DNA of 20,430 nt, from positions 1 to 20,430 of the forward strand of contig JAGHBW010000167.1 in the NCBI GenBank assembly GCA_021160765.1, read 5' to 3'. Below, piece after piece: positions 1 to 7,598 of the stretch. The position numbers and the translations under genes were made by a program. Numbering within the stretch: position 1 is the stretch's first letter; every line of letters starts with the position of its first letter. The notes below the pieces were generated by a model that saw only the letters and a program-made list of their open reading frames with translations, made no database searches and was not told where the DNA came from. Source of the DNA: Thermoplasmata archaeon. GTDB taxonomy: Archaea > Thermoplasmatota > Penumbrarchaeia > Penumbrarchaeales > EX4484-36.

Positions 1-2
1 GG

Positions 3-668
3 GCTGGGGGATGGCTTAACTGCATTGAGGGCTCTCTTGCCAATGCTCTCTCCCTTCTTAAGAAGGGAGCGAATGTGGATGCTATCGCTGAGGCGGTCTC
101 CTCCGAAATATTGGCTTCCATCTTCTCTTTAAAAATGCTCTTCCTCTGGGAGAGGGGGTTATACGAGGAATATCCGGGTCTCAAAACAGAGGAGAGAAAA
201 CTCATAAAAGGATGCGTACAGAGCTCCGAGATGGTTCTGAGGCGCTTGGCGCACATTGTGGGGAGTAGCAGGGAGATCCTAAGATTGAACAGAGAGAACA
301 GACCCATCAGAGAGGCTCTTATGGCTCTGAGAGAGCTGAAGGTGGAGCTTAAAGGGGTGGATGGGGAGTTTAAGGAGGATGATAAGGTGAGGGGAGAGAT
401 CCTCCTTAAAGGAGACGGGGTGAGGAGCATCAATCTATTTCTCTCCTTTAGAACACCCTCCCACGTGGTGGTTCTCAAACCCCCTGTTTCCTACAGTGAA
501 GGGATACTAAAGAGTGACGTGATTGAGGTTAAAGGTGAGAAAAGGGTTCCATTACACCTTGAGATCTTAAAAGGTGTCCCTTCGGAAGAGGCCACCATAG
601 AGGTCAGCATTCACCCACTACTCCCACCTTTAAAGAGAGAGATTCCGTATGGAGGTGGTGAGGGGTGA
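3..668 (+). CDS. Hypothetical protein, 5' end outside the window
   Basis: I do not recognise this protein. The frame is open to the left edge of the window, so the true start is probably outside it. The first start codon inside is a GTG at 75, but the codons from 3 to 74 read as ordinary protein, with a Leu/Lys/Ala-rich helix-like stretch, and no ribosome site sits before that GTG. The first half is rich in Leu, Glu and Arg and looks helical; the last third alternates beta-like segments with charged turns and ends near a Pro-Leu-Leu-Pro-Pro stretch. There is no signal peptide or membrane segment in the visible part. The stop overlaps the GTG start of the next gene (GTGA at 665-668), so the two are probably translationally coupled and functionally linked. 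No function is proposed. Confidence 0.75.
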   Translation, partial: AGGWLNCIEGSLANALSLLKKGANVDAIAEAVSSEILASIFSLKMLFLWERGLYEEYPGLKTEERKLIKGCVQSSEMVLRRLAHIVGSSREILRLNRENRPIREALMALRELKVELKGVDGEFKEDDKVRGEILLKGDGVRSINLFLSFRTPSHVVVLKPPVSYSEGILKSDVIEVKGEKRVPLHLEILKGVPSEEATIEVSIHPLLPPLKREIPYGGGEG

Positions 669-1681
669 GTGAAGGGATAAGGAGGGCTGTTGAGGAGTAT
701 TTAAGGTACATGAGATACATGAAAAAGAACCCCGGGGTGCTTAAAGGAGAGGGGAGGAGAAAGTTCAGAGAAGGCCTATGGAGAAGGGATGGTGTGGACC
801 TAACTATCCTTCTTGGGAAGGTGGCTGAGGAACTTCATGGGGCGGAGCCGCTGAACACCGTGAAGGTTGAGGTGAACGAAGGGAGGATCATAAAAAAGAA
901 GAGAACTCACGTAATTCTTAAAGGTTTGAAGAATACTGAATGGCTCCTCAAAAAAGCCTCAGAGAATTTACCAAACCTTTCGCCACAATTTCAAATTCCA
1001 CCCGTTCTATCCCTACTACCAGCCTTCACCTTAAAGGAGATTGAGGGGGCTAGAGGTCTTGGAATCAGGGGAGACGGAGAGATGCCCACCATTGATGAGT
1101 TTGAGCTGGGGGTGTCTGAGGACAGGGATGAAGAGTTATGGAAAAGGGCCTATGAGAAGAGGGCGGGAGAGGCTTATCGCGTGAAGGGATGGATGATAAA
1201 GGATCTAAAAAGTGCCTTTCTCTTCCTTCTCAAGTCGGATGAAGAGACCGCCGATCTTCTCTTGGGAAGCGATGAGTTCCTTAGCTTCATTAAAAAGAAT
1301 TTTCACCCCACCCTCCTTCCGCCATTTGAGGAAGCCCGATCTGCCTGGAGGGGTGAGAGAAGAAGAAGGCTTTTTAAAACACTCTCATCCACCCCGCTGG
1401 GACACACACTCCTTGAAGAGGTGCTCTCAGAGCTTAAAAGTGGGAACAGAAGTGAAGGGGTGTATGAGTTTCTCCTCAACGTTCCCGATGGGGTACTTCT
1501 ACCGGCACTCACAGAGAAGATGTTTCAGCTGGACAGAGGCTCAAGGCTTTACCTCTTGAACATCCTGGGGGACAGAAAGAGAGAGGAAGCGTTACCTCTC
1601 CTCAGAAAATTTGCACGTTTCTCAATGGACGAAGAGGAGAGAAGGAGAGCGGAAGAGTCAATAAGGAGGATTGAGGGTTGA
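665..1681 (+). CDS. Hypothetical protein with HEAT-like helical C-terminus
   Basis: A 338-residue soluble protein I cannot assign to a family. It begins with a GTG that overlaps the previous stop and ends in a TGA that overlaps the TTG of the glycosylase gene, so it is the middle of a tight three-gene unit. The N-terminus (about 1-60) is Arg/Lys rich. The middle contains a Pro-rich stretch near residues 110-120. The last 130 residues or so are Leu/Glu/Arg helices, and the final segment (leucines followed by a charged Glu/Arg helix) resembles a HEAT or PBS-lyase-type repeat. A scaffold or adaptor role is only a guess from that shape. Gene position next to a DNA glycosylase is suggestive but not evidence of a repair role. 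Confidence 0.8.
   Translation: MSEGIRRAVEEYLRYMRYMKKNPGVLKGEGRRKFREGLWRRDGVDLTILLGKVAEELHGAEPLNTVKVEVNEGRIIKKKRTHVILKGLKNTEWLLKKASENLPNLSPQFQIPPVLSLLPAFTLKEIEGARGLGIRGDGEMPTIDEFELGVSEDRDEELWKRAYEKRAGEAYRVKGWMIKDLKSAFLFLLKSDEETADLLLGSDEFLSFIKKNFHPTLLPPFEEARSAWRGERRRRLFKTLSSTPLGHTLLEEVLSELKSGNRSEGVYEFLLNVPDGVLLPALTEKMFQLDRGSRLYLLNILGDRKREEALPLLRKFARFSMDEEERRRAEESIRRIEG
1663..1669 (+). promoter_or_regulatory. Shine-Dalgarno site that fixes a TTG start
   Basis: AAGGAGG ends 8 bases before the TTG at 1678, which overlaps the preceding stop codon as TTGA. This near-perfect match to the 16S 3' end supports reading TTG as the start of the glycosylase gene. Confidence 0.75.
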
Positions 1682-2295
1682 ACGAGAAGGTTGAGAGGCT
1701 CAATGAGATCAAAAAGAGAATCGCCCTCTGCAGGGCGTGTCCCCTCTACAAAGAGAGAAAGAATACTGTTCCCGGGGAGGGGCCAGCAGATGCCCCCATA
1801 CTCCTAATTGGGGAGGCCCCTGGGAGAGAAGAAGATGAGACTGGTAGGCCCTTCGTTGGTATGGCTGGGAGGTTCTTAACGGATATGCTAAGGGAGGCGG
1901 GGGTGCCCCGAGGTTCGGTATTCATCACCTCAGTTATAAAGTGCAGGCCGCCTGGAAACAGAAACCCCAAGGCCGATGAGATAAAGGCGTGCAGAGGCTT
2001 CCTCTTGGAGCAGATTGATGTTATAAGACCCTCTGTTGTGGTCATAATGGGGAATGTGGCACTTACCTCTTTAAGAAAGGTCTGGAACCTGCCTGAAGGG
2101 GGAGTAGGGGAAGTCAGAGGCAGGGTCTACGACGTTGAAGATTTCCATACAATTGTCACATTTCATCCTGCGGGGGTCATGAGGGACAGAATAAAGAAAA
2201 GACCCCTGTTTGTATCTGATATAAAGACTGCAAGGGAGATCGCAGTTAAGGAGAGGGGAAGAAACTGGGCAGTTAAAAGGTTGGGCGACTTCTGA
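1678..2295 (+). CDS. udg: Family 4 uracil-DNA glycosylase (4Fe-4S)
   Basis: Removes uracil, mainly from cytosine deamination, to start base excision repair in the cytoplasm. The 205-residue length is normal for the family. Four cysteines expected to hold the iron-sulfur cluster are present: C18 and C21 (CRAC) and C89 and C105. The catalytic/binding loop GEAPGREED is at 45-53, a GRPFVG motif follows at 56-61, and the C-terminal HPAG loop is at 163-166. These are the family 4 (UDGa) hallmarks, distinct from family 1 Ung. The start is a TTG at 1678 overlapping the previous stop; AAGGAGG lies 8 bases upstream and the N-terminus begins just before the first cysteine pair, as in homologues. It is the last gene of the three-gene plus-strand unit. 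High deamination rates at growth temperature make such enzymes common in thermophiles, but that does not prove the host is one. Confidence 0.93.
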   Translation: MNEKVERLNEIKKRIALCRACPLYKERKNTVPGEGPADAPILLIGEAPGREEDETGRPFVGMAGRFLTDMLREAGVPRGSVFITSVIKCRPPGNRNPKADEIKACRGFLLEQIDVIRPSVVVIMGNVALTSLRKVWNLPEGGVGEVRGRVYDVEDFHTIVTFHPAGVMRDRIKKRPLFVSDIKTAREIAVKERGRNWAVKRLGDF

Positions 2296-2336
2296 AGAAC
2301 AACTTCCGCAAATTTCCATTCCAGAATCTACAAAAG

Positions 2337-2345
2337 TTTTTTATG
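2337..2345 (+). promoter_or_regulatory. Possible TATA box for the pilin-like gene
   Basis: TTTTTTATG would place transcription start near 2367, giving a leader of about 25 bases that contains the AAGGAGA ribosome site. A second candidate, TATAAAA at 2374-2380, is too close to the start and overlaps the ribosome site. Confidence 0.4.
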
Positions 2346-2378
2346 CAGTATCACTCTTTAATCTAATGCAGAGTATAA

Positions 2379-2385
2379 AAGGAGA
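2379..2385 (+). promoter_or_regulatory. Shine-Dalgarno site for the pilin-like gene
   Basis: AAGGAGA lies 6 bases before the TTG at 2392 and 15 bases before the in-frame ATG at 2401. The spacing favours TTG as the start, although ATG is usually the better codon. Confidence 0.55.
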
Positions 2386-2391
2386 ATTCAA

Positions 2392-2808
2392 TTGGGGGTG
2401 ATGGAGATCAGAAGGAAGATTATGGGTGTAAGCCCTGTTGTGGCAAACGTTCTCATGGTCCTCATTGTTATCACTCTCTCCGGAGTGTTGGCATACTACT
2501 TCGTCAAGACCCAGTCAAATGCGCCTCAGAATTTGAAGCCAGTTTTCATAGAGGTCCAGCTGCACTCCGCAAATCAGACAGTGGAGGTGAGCCATCTCTC
2601 TGGTCCCACAATTGTATGGGGAACCTACAGACTGTACGTTGAGGGAGAGAAGGTGAATACAACTGCCGGTGGGAGACAGGAGGTGGGAGAGGTCCGGTTC
2701 TTCCCCAGTCCAATAAACATAACCGAAGGATCAAGATACCTTGTGAACCTAGTATACCTCCCCGAGCAACAGGTTGTCTTCTCCACACGCGTCCTGGCGG
2801 GGAGGTAA
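2392..2808 (+). CDS. Archaeal type IV pilin-like protein
   Basis: A 138-residue protein with the archaeal pilin N-terminal signature (Pilin_N/DUF1628 type): a short basic leader (EIRRKIM), a Gly, then VSPVVANVLMVLIV and a hydrophobic stretch to about residue 38. Cleavage is expected after the Gly at residue 12 by an archaeal prepilin peptidase (PibD/EppA type), leaving the hydrophobic helix for assembly into a filament or for membrane anchoring. The remaining 100 residues are beta-rich with several N-x-S/T sites, as expected of an exported domain. The gene stands alone with its own likely promoter, and its stop is 30 bases from the convergent pcc1 stop. The first codon is TTG (2392), with GTG 2398 and ATG 2401 as alternatives; all keep the cleavage motif. 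It could be a pilin, a pseudopilin or a small secreted protein using the pilin route. Confidence 0.82.
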   Translation: MGVMEIRRKIMGVSPVVANVLMVLIVITLSGVLAYYFVKTQSNAPQNLKPVFIEVQLHSANQTVEVSHLSGPTIVWGTYRLYVEGEKVNTTAGGRQEVGEVRFFPSPINITEGSRYLVNLVYLPEQQVVFSTRVLAGR

Positions 2809-2838
2809 TAAAAGAAGGAGAGAAGCAGGCGTTACTGA

Positions 2839-3099
2839 TTACATTAACCCCCTCCATACCTTAAACGCCAGTTTTAGGTGGGCTAGATAGTCCTCCAGCG
2901 CGTTTAATGATGATAGGAGGGGCATGGGTGGGGAGGTTGCCCTCAGGGCTCCCTCCTGAATCTCAGCTTCAACAAATTTCTCGTTGTCGGGGAGGGTGGA
3001 AAGATGAAGGGCCTCAAGAAGCTTTTCATCTCCCTCAACCACCACACTCCATTTGCAGAAAAACTCCCCCCTTTTTGCATCTTCACCACCATCGTCCAT
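2839..3099 (-). CDS. pcc1: KEOPS complex Pcc1-like subunit
   Basis: An 86-residue protein of the size and pattern of archaeal Pcc1, the dimerising subunit of the KEOPS complex that makes N6-threonylcarbamoyladenosine at position 37 of ANN-decoding tRNAs. After a short polar N-terminus come a beta strand, an acidic helix with a LeuSer-x-LeuProAspAsn turn, a beta segment ending in EGALRA, then the long C-terminal helix (ALEDYLAHLKLAFKV) typical of the family. The ATG is 13 bases after the stop of the upstream DHH gene, with GAGGCGAG as a modest ribosome site, so the two are an operon. Pcc1 next to the S15 and DHH genes is a known archaeal arrangement, which raises confidence. The match is by pattern and context, since the family is short and divergent. 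Confidence 0.75.
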   Translation of the reverse strand: MDDGGEDAKRGEFFCKWSVVVEGDEKLLEALHLSTLPDNEKFVEAEIQEGALRATSPPMPLLSSLNALEDYLAHLKLAFKVWRGLM

Positions 3100-3112
3100 T
3101 GTCTCGCCTCAC

Positions 3113-4507
3113 TCATCCATTTATCTGCTTCCCAACAACCTCATCTATTCTCTTCAGAAAGTCCGTCAACCTTTCCTTGGGGATTGTTGCCCCAGCAGCA
3201 ATGTTATGACCTCCACCCCTCCCCCCAACATCCTCCGCAGCTCTCCTCATTGCCACAGCGAGATCCAATCCCCTCCCCACAAGATACCAGGTGCCTCTAG
3301 CAGAAATCCTCACCTCCTCCCCCGCATCCGTGACGGCCAGAGTGGGTTTCTCAGGGTCAAAGAGATACTGCATACCCAGCCCCGCAAGCGCACCGGCATA
3401 AGCGTCGTCGTCAACCTCTATATATTGGATGTTCTGCAGAACCTTAGCGCCCTTCTCCTCCAGAAGCAACATTCTGCGCAGGACCTCTTCACGGTACTCC
3501 CGCCTCAAGCCCCTGCACCTCTTCATGCTCTCCTCATCCCCCATGACATAACCAATCCCGGATGGGTAATCACCGCTCCTTCCAGCAGCGTTTATCTCGT
3601 ATCCTATATCCTCAACGTCCACACTCCTGCCCTTTATGTCGGTCCAATATATTTCACGGAAAATGAGTCTAGCTATCTCATGTCTAACACCCTGTTTCAA
3701 AAGGTAAAGATATAAAGCAGAGTGAAGAACAACCTTTCTGTCCTCCGGAAGGTCTTCAAATCCCCATTCCGGCTTTATTCCCAGGTTCTTCAAAAAGCGT
3801 CTCACAGCGGGGCTCCTCCCAGAAAGGCCGGCCAAATAGGGCTCAACGGAGAGATACAACGCTCTCTCAAGAGTCTCCCCCGGGAACCTCACCCCAAACT
3901 CTTTTCTTAAATACCCCCTCTCCTGAAGAAGCTCGGCCACCTTTTTGTTTATTCCCCTGGCCTCAGGTTGAAGTTGTTTGTCCGCAGAAGCCCCAGCCAA
4001 ACCAAATACTCCTAGATCCATGTTCTCCTCTCTCAAAGCCAGAGCCAGGAGAAACGAGAGTGTGGCGCCGCTAACCTCTTTTGTACCATCTACACCCCAG
4101 AAGCGTGGATTCACCTCAATAAACCCCTCCTCTACCACGGGTTTATTCCTCCCTCCAGAGTCATGGTGGTCCAAGATCACTACCTTCAAACCCTCCCTCC
4201 ACCTCTCCTCAAGCTCCCCCACAAGGGCAGTGCCGAGATCCGCCAGGAGGAGGAATTGGGAAGACGTCTCATTGAGCACAGATTCAATTGGTGGGGTTGC
4301 ACTCTTAGAGGCAGAGAGATGAAAACTTATTCCCTCCCTTACAAAGGCCCTTCCAATTATGCCCGCAGATGCCAGCCCGTCACCATCGTAATGGGTCAAA
4401 ACCCTAACAGTTCCAGGATAGCCTCTGAGAAGCTCTGCAGCCTTCTTCAGTGAGTTTATAAGCTCCCCGGGGAGGTCAAGGTCCTCCAGAGAAGATTTTG
4501 CGCTCAT
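3113..4507 (-). CDS. DHH-family phosphoesterase, archaeal RecJ-like
   Basis: A DHH/DHHA1 phosphoesterase related to the archaeal RecJ-like nucleases encoded beside S15. Numbering from the GTG at 4516 (467 residues), motif I is HYDGDG (H42, D44, D46), motif II has D93 in LLLADLG, motif III is DHH at 116-118, motif IV has D179 in GASADKQ, and the DHHA1 substrate loop GRGGGHN lies at 432-438 near the end. All metal-binding residues are present, so it should be an active manganese-dependent nuclease or oligonucleotide phosphoesterase. Whether it is the replisome GAN nuclease, which binds GINS, or the RNA-acting paralogue cannot be decided here. I prefer ATG 4507 as start; GTG 4516 is possible. 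Neither has a good ribosome site, which fits a short leader from the TATA box at 4548-4555. It is cotranscribed with pcc1. Confidence 0.88.
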   Translation of the reverse strand: MSAKSSLEDLDLPGELINSLKKAAELLRGYPGTVRVLTHYDGDGLASAGIIGRAFVREGISFHLSASKSATPPIESVLNETSSQFLLLADLGTALVGELEERWREGLKVVILDHHDSGGRNKPVVEEGFIEVNPRFWGVDGTKEVSGATLSFLLALALREENMDLGVFGLAGASADKQLQPEARGINKKVAELLQERGYLRKEFGVRFPGETLERALYLSVEPYLAGLSGRSPAVRRFLKNLGIKPEWGFEDLPEDRKVVLHSALYLYLLKQGVRHEIARLIFREIYWTDIKGRSVDVEDIGYEINAAGRSGDYPSGIGYVMGDEESMKRCRGLRREYREEVLRRMLLLEEKGAKVLQNIQYIEVDDDAYAGALAGLGMQYLFDPEKPTLAVTDAGEEVRISARGTWYLVGRGLDLAVAMRRAAEDVGGRGGGHNIAAGATIPKERLTDFLKRIDEVVGKQING

Positions 4508-4547
4508 GCTCAACACTGTTATCTTTTTGAAGTAAAAAGAGAGAAGG

Positions 4548-4555
4548 GATATAAA
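4548..4555 (-). promoter_or_regulatory. TATA box of the DHH-pcc1 operon
   Basis: On the minus strand this reads TTTATATC, close to the archaeal consensus. Transcription would begin near 4526, giving a 10-19 base leader. It lies just after the end of rps15 (4569), so the DHH-pcc1 pair can be expressed apart from rps15. Confidence 0.65.
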
Positions 4556-4568
4556 TCAATATCCCGCA

Positions 4569-5024
4569 TCAGCCGACAATAAGCTTCGCCTCTTTCAACG
4601 AGTACTTCCAGCCCTCTGGGAGATATCCCTTTCGTATATAGTATCGGACAAGCCTCCTTATCTTGGCCTCAGTCAGCTGAAGCCTTCTCCTGTTGTGAAG
4701 GTCCTTGGGGTTCTCTTTCAGATGGTTCGCCAGGTTGACCGCCTTTCTCATCAGGGCAAGGAGGTCCTCCGGATATTCAATCTCCACGCCGTTTTCCCTC
4801 AAAATTGTGTACATTGACTTGCCAAGAACATATTTCACAGAGGGTATCCCATAAGCATCTCTCAGAACAAGACCAATCCTGGCAGGAGAATAACCCTGTT
4901 TGTAGAGGTTCAAAATGGTTTCCACTATTTCCTTCTCCTCCAGGGTGACCCATTGAGGTTTCTCCTTCCTGGGCGGGCGTTTTGATTGGGACCGCCCCCT
5001 ACGTCTTATGTGCATCCTTGCCAT
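4569..5024 (-). CDS. rps15: 30S ribosomal protein S15 (uS15), archaeal type
   Basis: Small-subunit protein that binds the central domain of 16S rRNA and helps form bridges to the large subunit. The 151-residue length is typical of the archaeal/eukaryotic form, which has an N-terminal extension absent from bacterial S15. Visible marks are the basic start (MARMHIRRRGRSQSKRP), the helix KEIVETILNLYKQGYSPARIG, the segment LRDAYGIPSVK, and the conserved core HLKENPKDLHNRRRLQ followed by a basic helix and the GYLPEGWKY ending. ATG start at 5024 with a GAGGGA site upstream. It has its own TATA box. The following DHH and pcc1 genes match a gene order seen in other archaea. Confidence 0.97.
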   Translation of the reverse strand: MARMHIRRRGRSQSKRPPRKEKPQWVTLEEKEIVETILNLYKQGYSPARIGLVLRDAYGIPSVKYVLGKSMYTILRENGVEIEYPEDLLALMRKAVNLANHLKENPKDLHNRRRLQLTEAKIRRLVRYYIRKGYLPEGWKYSLKEAKLIVG

Positions 5025-5072
5025 GGGAGTCCCTCGCTTAAGATAAGGACTTGGGCGAATAAGAACCTTTCA

Positions 5073-5080
5073 TACTTAAA
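5073..5080 (-). promoter_or_regulatory. TATA box of rps15
   Basis: TTTAAGTA on the minus strand; the predicted transcription start near 5050 gives a leader of about 26 bases before the ATG at 5024. It lies in the 57-base gap after the 195-residue membrane protein gene. Confidence 0.55.
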
Positions 5081-5081
5081 C

Positions 5082-5669
5082 TTAATCCCCCCCAGCACCC
5101 AGATATTCCGGCTCAACTATCCTAACCCGGAGTTTCAGCATTTTCTCTTCGGTGATTGGAATGTATGTGTCTCCATAGATGCCGGGACCGACCTTAGGCG
5201 GATATTCCAAAATGGCCTTCTCCACCTCAGATTTGCTCTTCTCCTCCTTAACCTCTCCTGCCATTTTAGCCGGTATCGCCAGCCTCTCAACGGGGGTAAT
5301 GCCCTCTGATGGCGTGGGTGTTGGTACCACGTCAACACTAACTCCACCCGCCTGGACTGTAGCAGGAGCCCCAGCAGCCCTGCGCGAGAGAAGAGCACTA
5401 AAAAGGAAAAGGAGGAAAAGAGCGTATCCTGTGTATTCCCAGTACCTATATTCCATAAGGTCAAGAGCCTTCTCCACTATTGAAGATGTGGAAACCTTCA
5501 GAAAGACCATCCATACGGCGTACGCTATGAAGACCACGAGAAAGAAGAGAGCAGCACCCTTCCCTTGAGCGCCCCCCGGGTTCTCATTCAGCCCAGTAGT
5601 GTCTCCGTTCATGGTACCACCAAACTTATCCGCTCTAAACTCCAGATGACTATTTAATCTTTCTCTCAC
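5082..5669 (-). CDS. Two-segment membrane protein, last gene of the ABC transporter unit
   Basis: I do not recognise this 195-residue protein. It has a polar Gly/Asn-rich N-terminus, a membrane segment at about 40-58, a second at about 79-97 preceded by a Tyr/Trp-rich turn, then a roughly 100-residue tail: a Val/Thr/Pro-rich linker, an acidic/Lys segment (GEVKEEKSKSEVEKA) and a beta-like end with several Pro and Gly. The GTG at 5669 is only 2 bases after the ATPase stop, which argues for cotranscription. The start is uncertain: an ATG at 5612 (residue 20) has GGTGG 5 bases upstream and a weak TATA-like GATTAAATAG before it, and would give 176 residues. It may be an accessory subunit of the transporter, but that rests only on position. 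Confidence 0.72.
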   Translation of the reverse strand: MRERLNSHLEFRADKFGGTMNGDTTGLNENPGGAQGKGAALFFLVVFIAYAVWMVFLKVSTSSIVEKALDLMEYRYWEYTGYALFLLFLFSALLSRRAAGAPATVQAGGVSVDVVPTPTPSEGITPVERLAIPAKMAGEVKEEKSKSEVEKAILEYPPKVGPGIYGDTYIPITEEKMLKLRVRIVEPEYLGAGGD

Positions 5670-5671
5670 GC

Positions 5672-6337
5672 TTACAATATCCTGCCGTCCTTAAGCCTGA
5701 TCCTTCTCCTGCACCTATTGGAAATCTCCTCTTGATGAGTAACTATAATCACACTCTTACCCATTTTTTTGTTGAGGGAGATGAGAAGGTCAATAACCTT
5801 CCTTCCTGATTCGCTGTCCAATTCCCCCGTTGGCTCATCTGCCAATATGACATCTGGGTTGTTAGCCAAAGCCCGAGCTATCGCCACCCTCTGCTGTTCA
5901 CCACCCGAGAGCTGGTGTGGTAAATGGTTCTTTCTGTCCCCCATCCCAACGCTCTCAAGAAGCTCCTCGGCCCTCCTTTTAGCATCACCCCTTGGGGTAC
6001 CCGCTTTCAGAATGGGGAACATGACGTTCTGAAGTGCCGTTAAAGTTGGAAGTAAGTAGAACCTCTGAAAAACAAACCCAAACCTCTTAAGTCTTAGGTG
6101 TGCCAAGCGGTCAAGAGGAATGTTTGTCACATCCCTGCCGTCCAACAGAATCCTCCCCCGGGTTGGCTTGTCCACACATCCAATCATGTTCAGCATTGTG
6201 GTCTTTCCACTCCCCGATGGACCAGTAATGGAGACAAGCTCCCCGGGGTTGAAGGTCACTGACACGTTTTTAAGGGCTGTGATAGTAACATCTCCCATCT
6301 GGTACTCCTTCCAGACATTCCTAAGTTCTATCTTCAA
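5672..6337 (-). CDS. ABC transporter ATP-binding protein, MacB/LolD type
   Basis: The cytoplasmic ATPase of an ABC system that works with FtsX-fold permeases. All motifs are intact in 221 residues: Walker A GPSGSGKTT (39-47), Q-loop Q91, signature LSGGEQ (143-148), Walker B ILADEP with D167 and E168, D-loop ELD (172-174) and switch histidine H201. The short length and the segment between Q-loop and signature fit the MacB/LolD family, whose members drive mechanotransmission or lipoprotein/peptide extrusion rather than classical uptake. The start is a TTG at 6337, one base after the permease stop, with GAGGTGGT about 5 bases upstream; no ATG lies nearby in frame. It forms an operon with the two permease genes upstream. 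The substrate cannot be read from sequence; the surface-protein genes upstream suggest an envelope role. Confidence 0.93.
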   Translation of the reverse strand: MKIELRNVWKEYQMGDVTITALKNVSVTFNPGELVSITGPSGSGKTTMLNMIGCVDKPTRGRILLDGRDVTNIPLDRLAHLRLKRFGFVFQRFYLLPTLTALQNVMFPILKAGTPRGDAKRRAEELLESVGMGDRKNHLPHQLSGGEQQRVAIARALANNPDVILADEPTGELDSESGRKVIDLLISLNKKMGKSVIIVTHQEEISNRCRRRIRLKDGRIL

Positions 6338-6338
6338 T

Positions 6339-7598
6339 TTACCACCTCTTAAGGGGGTCTCTCACACCTGCCAGTCTCGTCCTCATCGCCTTTACCGCCG
6401 GAAGAATGCTCAGTGCAGATCCAAAACCGACAAAGAACGCAAAGGACTTCAAAACAACCACTGAATTCAAGACTGCGTAAAGTACCTCTATTCCCGTGCT
6501 TGAGACAAAATAATCGTTTATGTAGCCCACCACAAAATAGGAGATGGGAATAGAGAGAAGGAAGGAGGCCGTCAAGATAGCCAAGGAGGAAAAATAGACC
6601 TCCAGGAAAATGTCAATGTTGGATACGCCTATTGCCTTTAGAATCCGAAGGTGCTGGCCTAACTGTTGAATATTGATGTACATTATCCCCAGAAGAAAAA
6701 GTATCCCAGAAGATGCAGAGATAAAAGAAATGGAGAAAGAAAATACCCGGACCATACTGTACTGCTCATCAACCCTCTCAAACCTCTCCTCAGGGGTTAA
6801 CACCTTGTAGAAGGGATATCTCATCTTAAGCTCTTCAACGTACTTTTTGAAAAGTGTTGGGTTTGAAGCTATACCTTCATTGACCTTAACAAGTATCCCC
6901 CAGCATCTATCAACCACATTACCTTTCTTATCCCTTGCAAGATCCATAATATCCTGGAGCTCGCTCAGATGCATAAGAAATGCGCCCTTAACATAGTAAC
7001 TAACCACCCCCCCGCCTGTCAGGCTAGTGGAGAAGAAACCAGTAACAGTAAAGTTTCTGCTACCCCCCGGACCACCGATGGATACCGTACTCCCCCTCTC
7101 CAACCCGTACTTCTCCTTTAGAACCCTATCCAGAAGGATCTCTCCAGTCCACTCTCCCGTGTAATTTCCCTTGTAATGTGGGTCCCCTTTCACGCTAAAG
7201 GAGTCTTCAATAACCAGCCTCTGACCGGAGAGATAGAGGGTCTTCTTATTGTCCATAAATCTCTCAATCCCCCCGGGGATAACTCCAACACCAATCAACG
7301 GTATTGAATCTCCACTTATGTGCGCTGTGGCAATTGATATGGCAACTGGGGTGGCGATGGATATGTTCTCCTCCCGTTCCAACTCCTGAGATATCTTATG
7401 CGCTCCAACAATCCCGTTGTGAAGGTGTCTTGTTGTTATAAGAACGTCCTCCTCACTCTCAGAATACCTCTCTTCAACACTCCTCTTCAGGGCTTCACTC
7501 ACAGAAAACATTGAGATAACCAGTACCGAGGATAAGGCCACTGCAAGAAGGGTCGGATAGACCCTATGGCCCCTCAAAAATATCCACATTATCCTCAC
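6339..7598 (-). CDS. ABC transporter permease, FtsX/MacB type (second of pair)
   Basis: A 419-residue permease with the four-segment FtsX/MacB plan: one membrane helix near residues 12-32, an extracytoplasmic domain of about 240 residues (MacB_PCD-like, with a barrel pattern and N-glycosylation-type sites), and three helices in the last 130 residues. The short cytoplasmic stretch QLGQHLRILKAIGVSNIDI after the second helix is the typical coupling helix that contacts the ATPase. The GTG start overlaps the stop of the upstream permease (GTGA, 7595-7598) and a GGGAGGCG site precedes it. It differs from its partner in sequence, so the transporter is probably a heterodimer with one shared ATPase. 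It has no periplasmic partner of the bacterial MacA kind here. Confidence 0.88.
   Translation of the reverse strand: MRIMWIFLRGHRVYPTLLAVALSSVLVISMFSVSEALKRSVEERYSESEEDVLITTRHLHNGIVGAHKISQELEREENISIATPVAISIATAHISGDSIPLIGVGVIPGGIERFMDNKKTLYLSGQRLVIEDSFSVKGDPHYKGNYTGEWTGEILLDRVLKEKYGLERGSTVSIGGPGGSRNFTVTGFFSTSLTGGGVVSYYVKGAFLMHLSELQDIMDLARDKKGNVVDRCWGILVKVNEGIASNPTLFKKYVEELKMRYPFYKVLTPEERFERVDEQYSMVRVFSFSISFISASSGILFLLGIMYINIQQLGQHLRILKAIGVSNIDIFLEVYFSSLAILTASFLLSIPISYFVVGYINDYFVSSTGIEVLYAVLNSVVVLKSFAFFVGFGSALSILPAVKAMRTRLAGVRDPLKRW

Noticed and set aside
3053..3715. 220-codon open frame on the plus strand
   Set aside because: It lies opposite the DHH gene, whose catalytic motifs are all present, and its Pro/Ser/His-rich product is typical of antisense reading.
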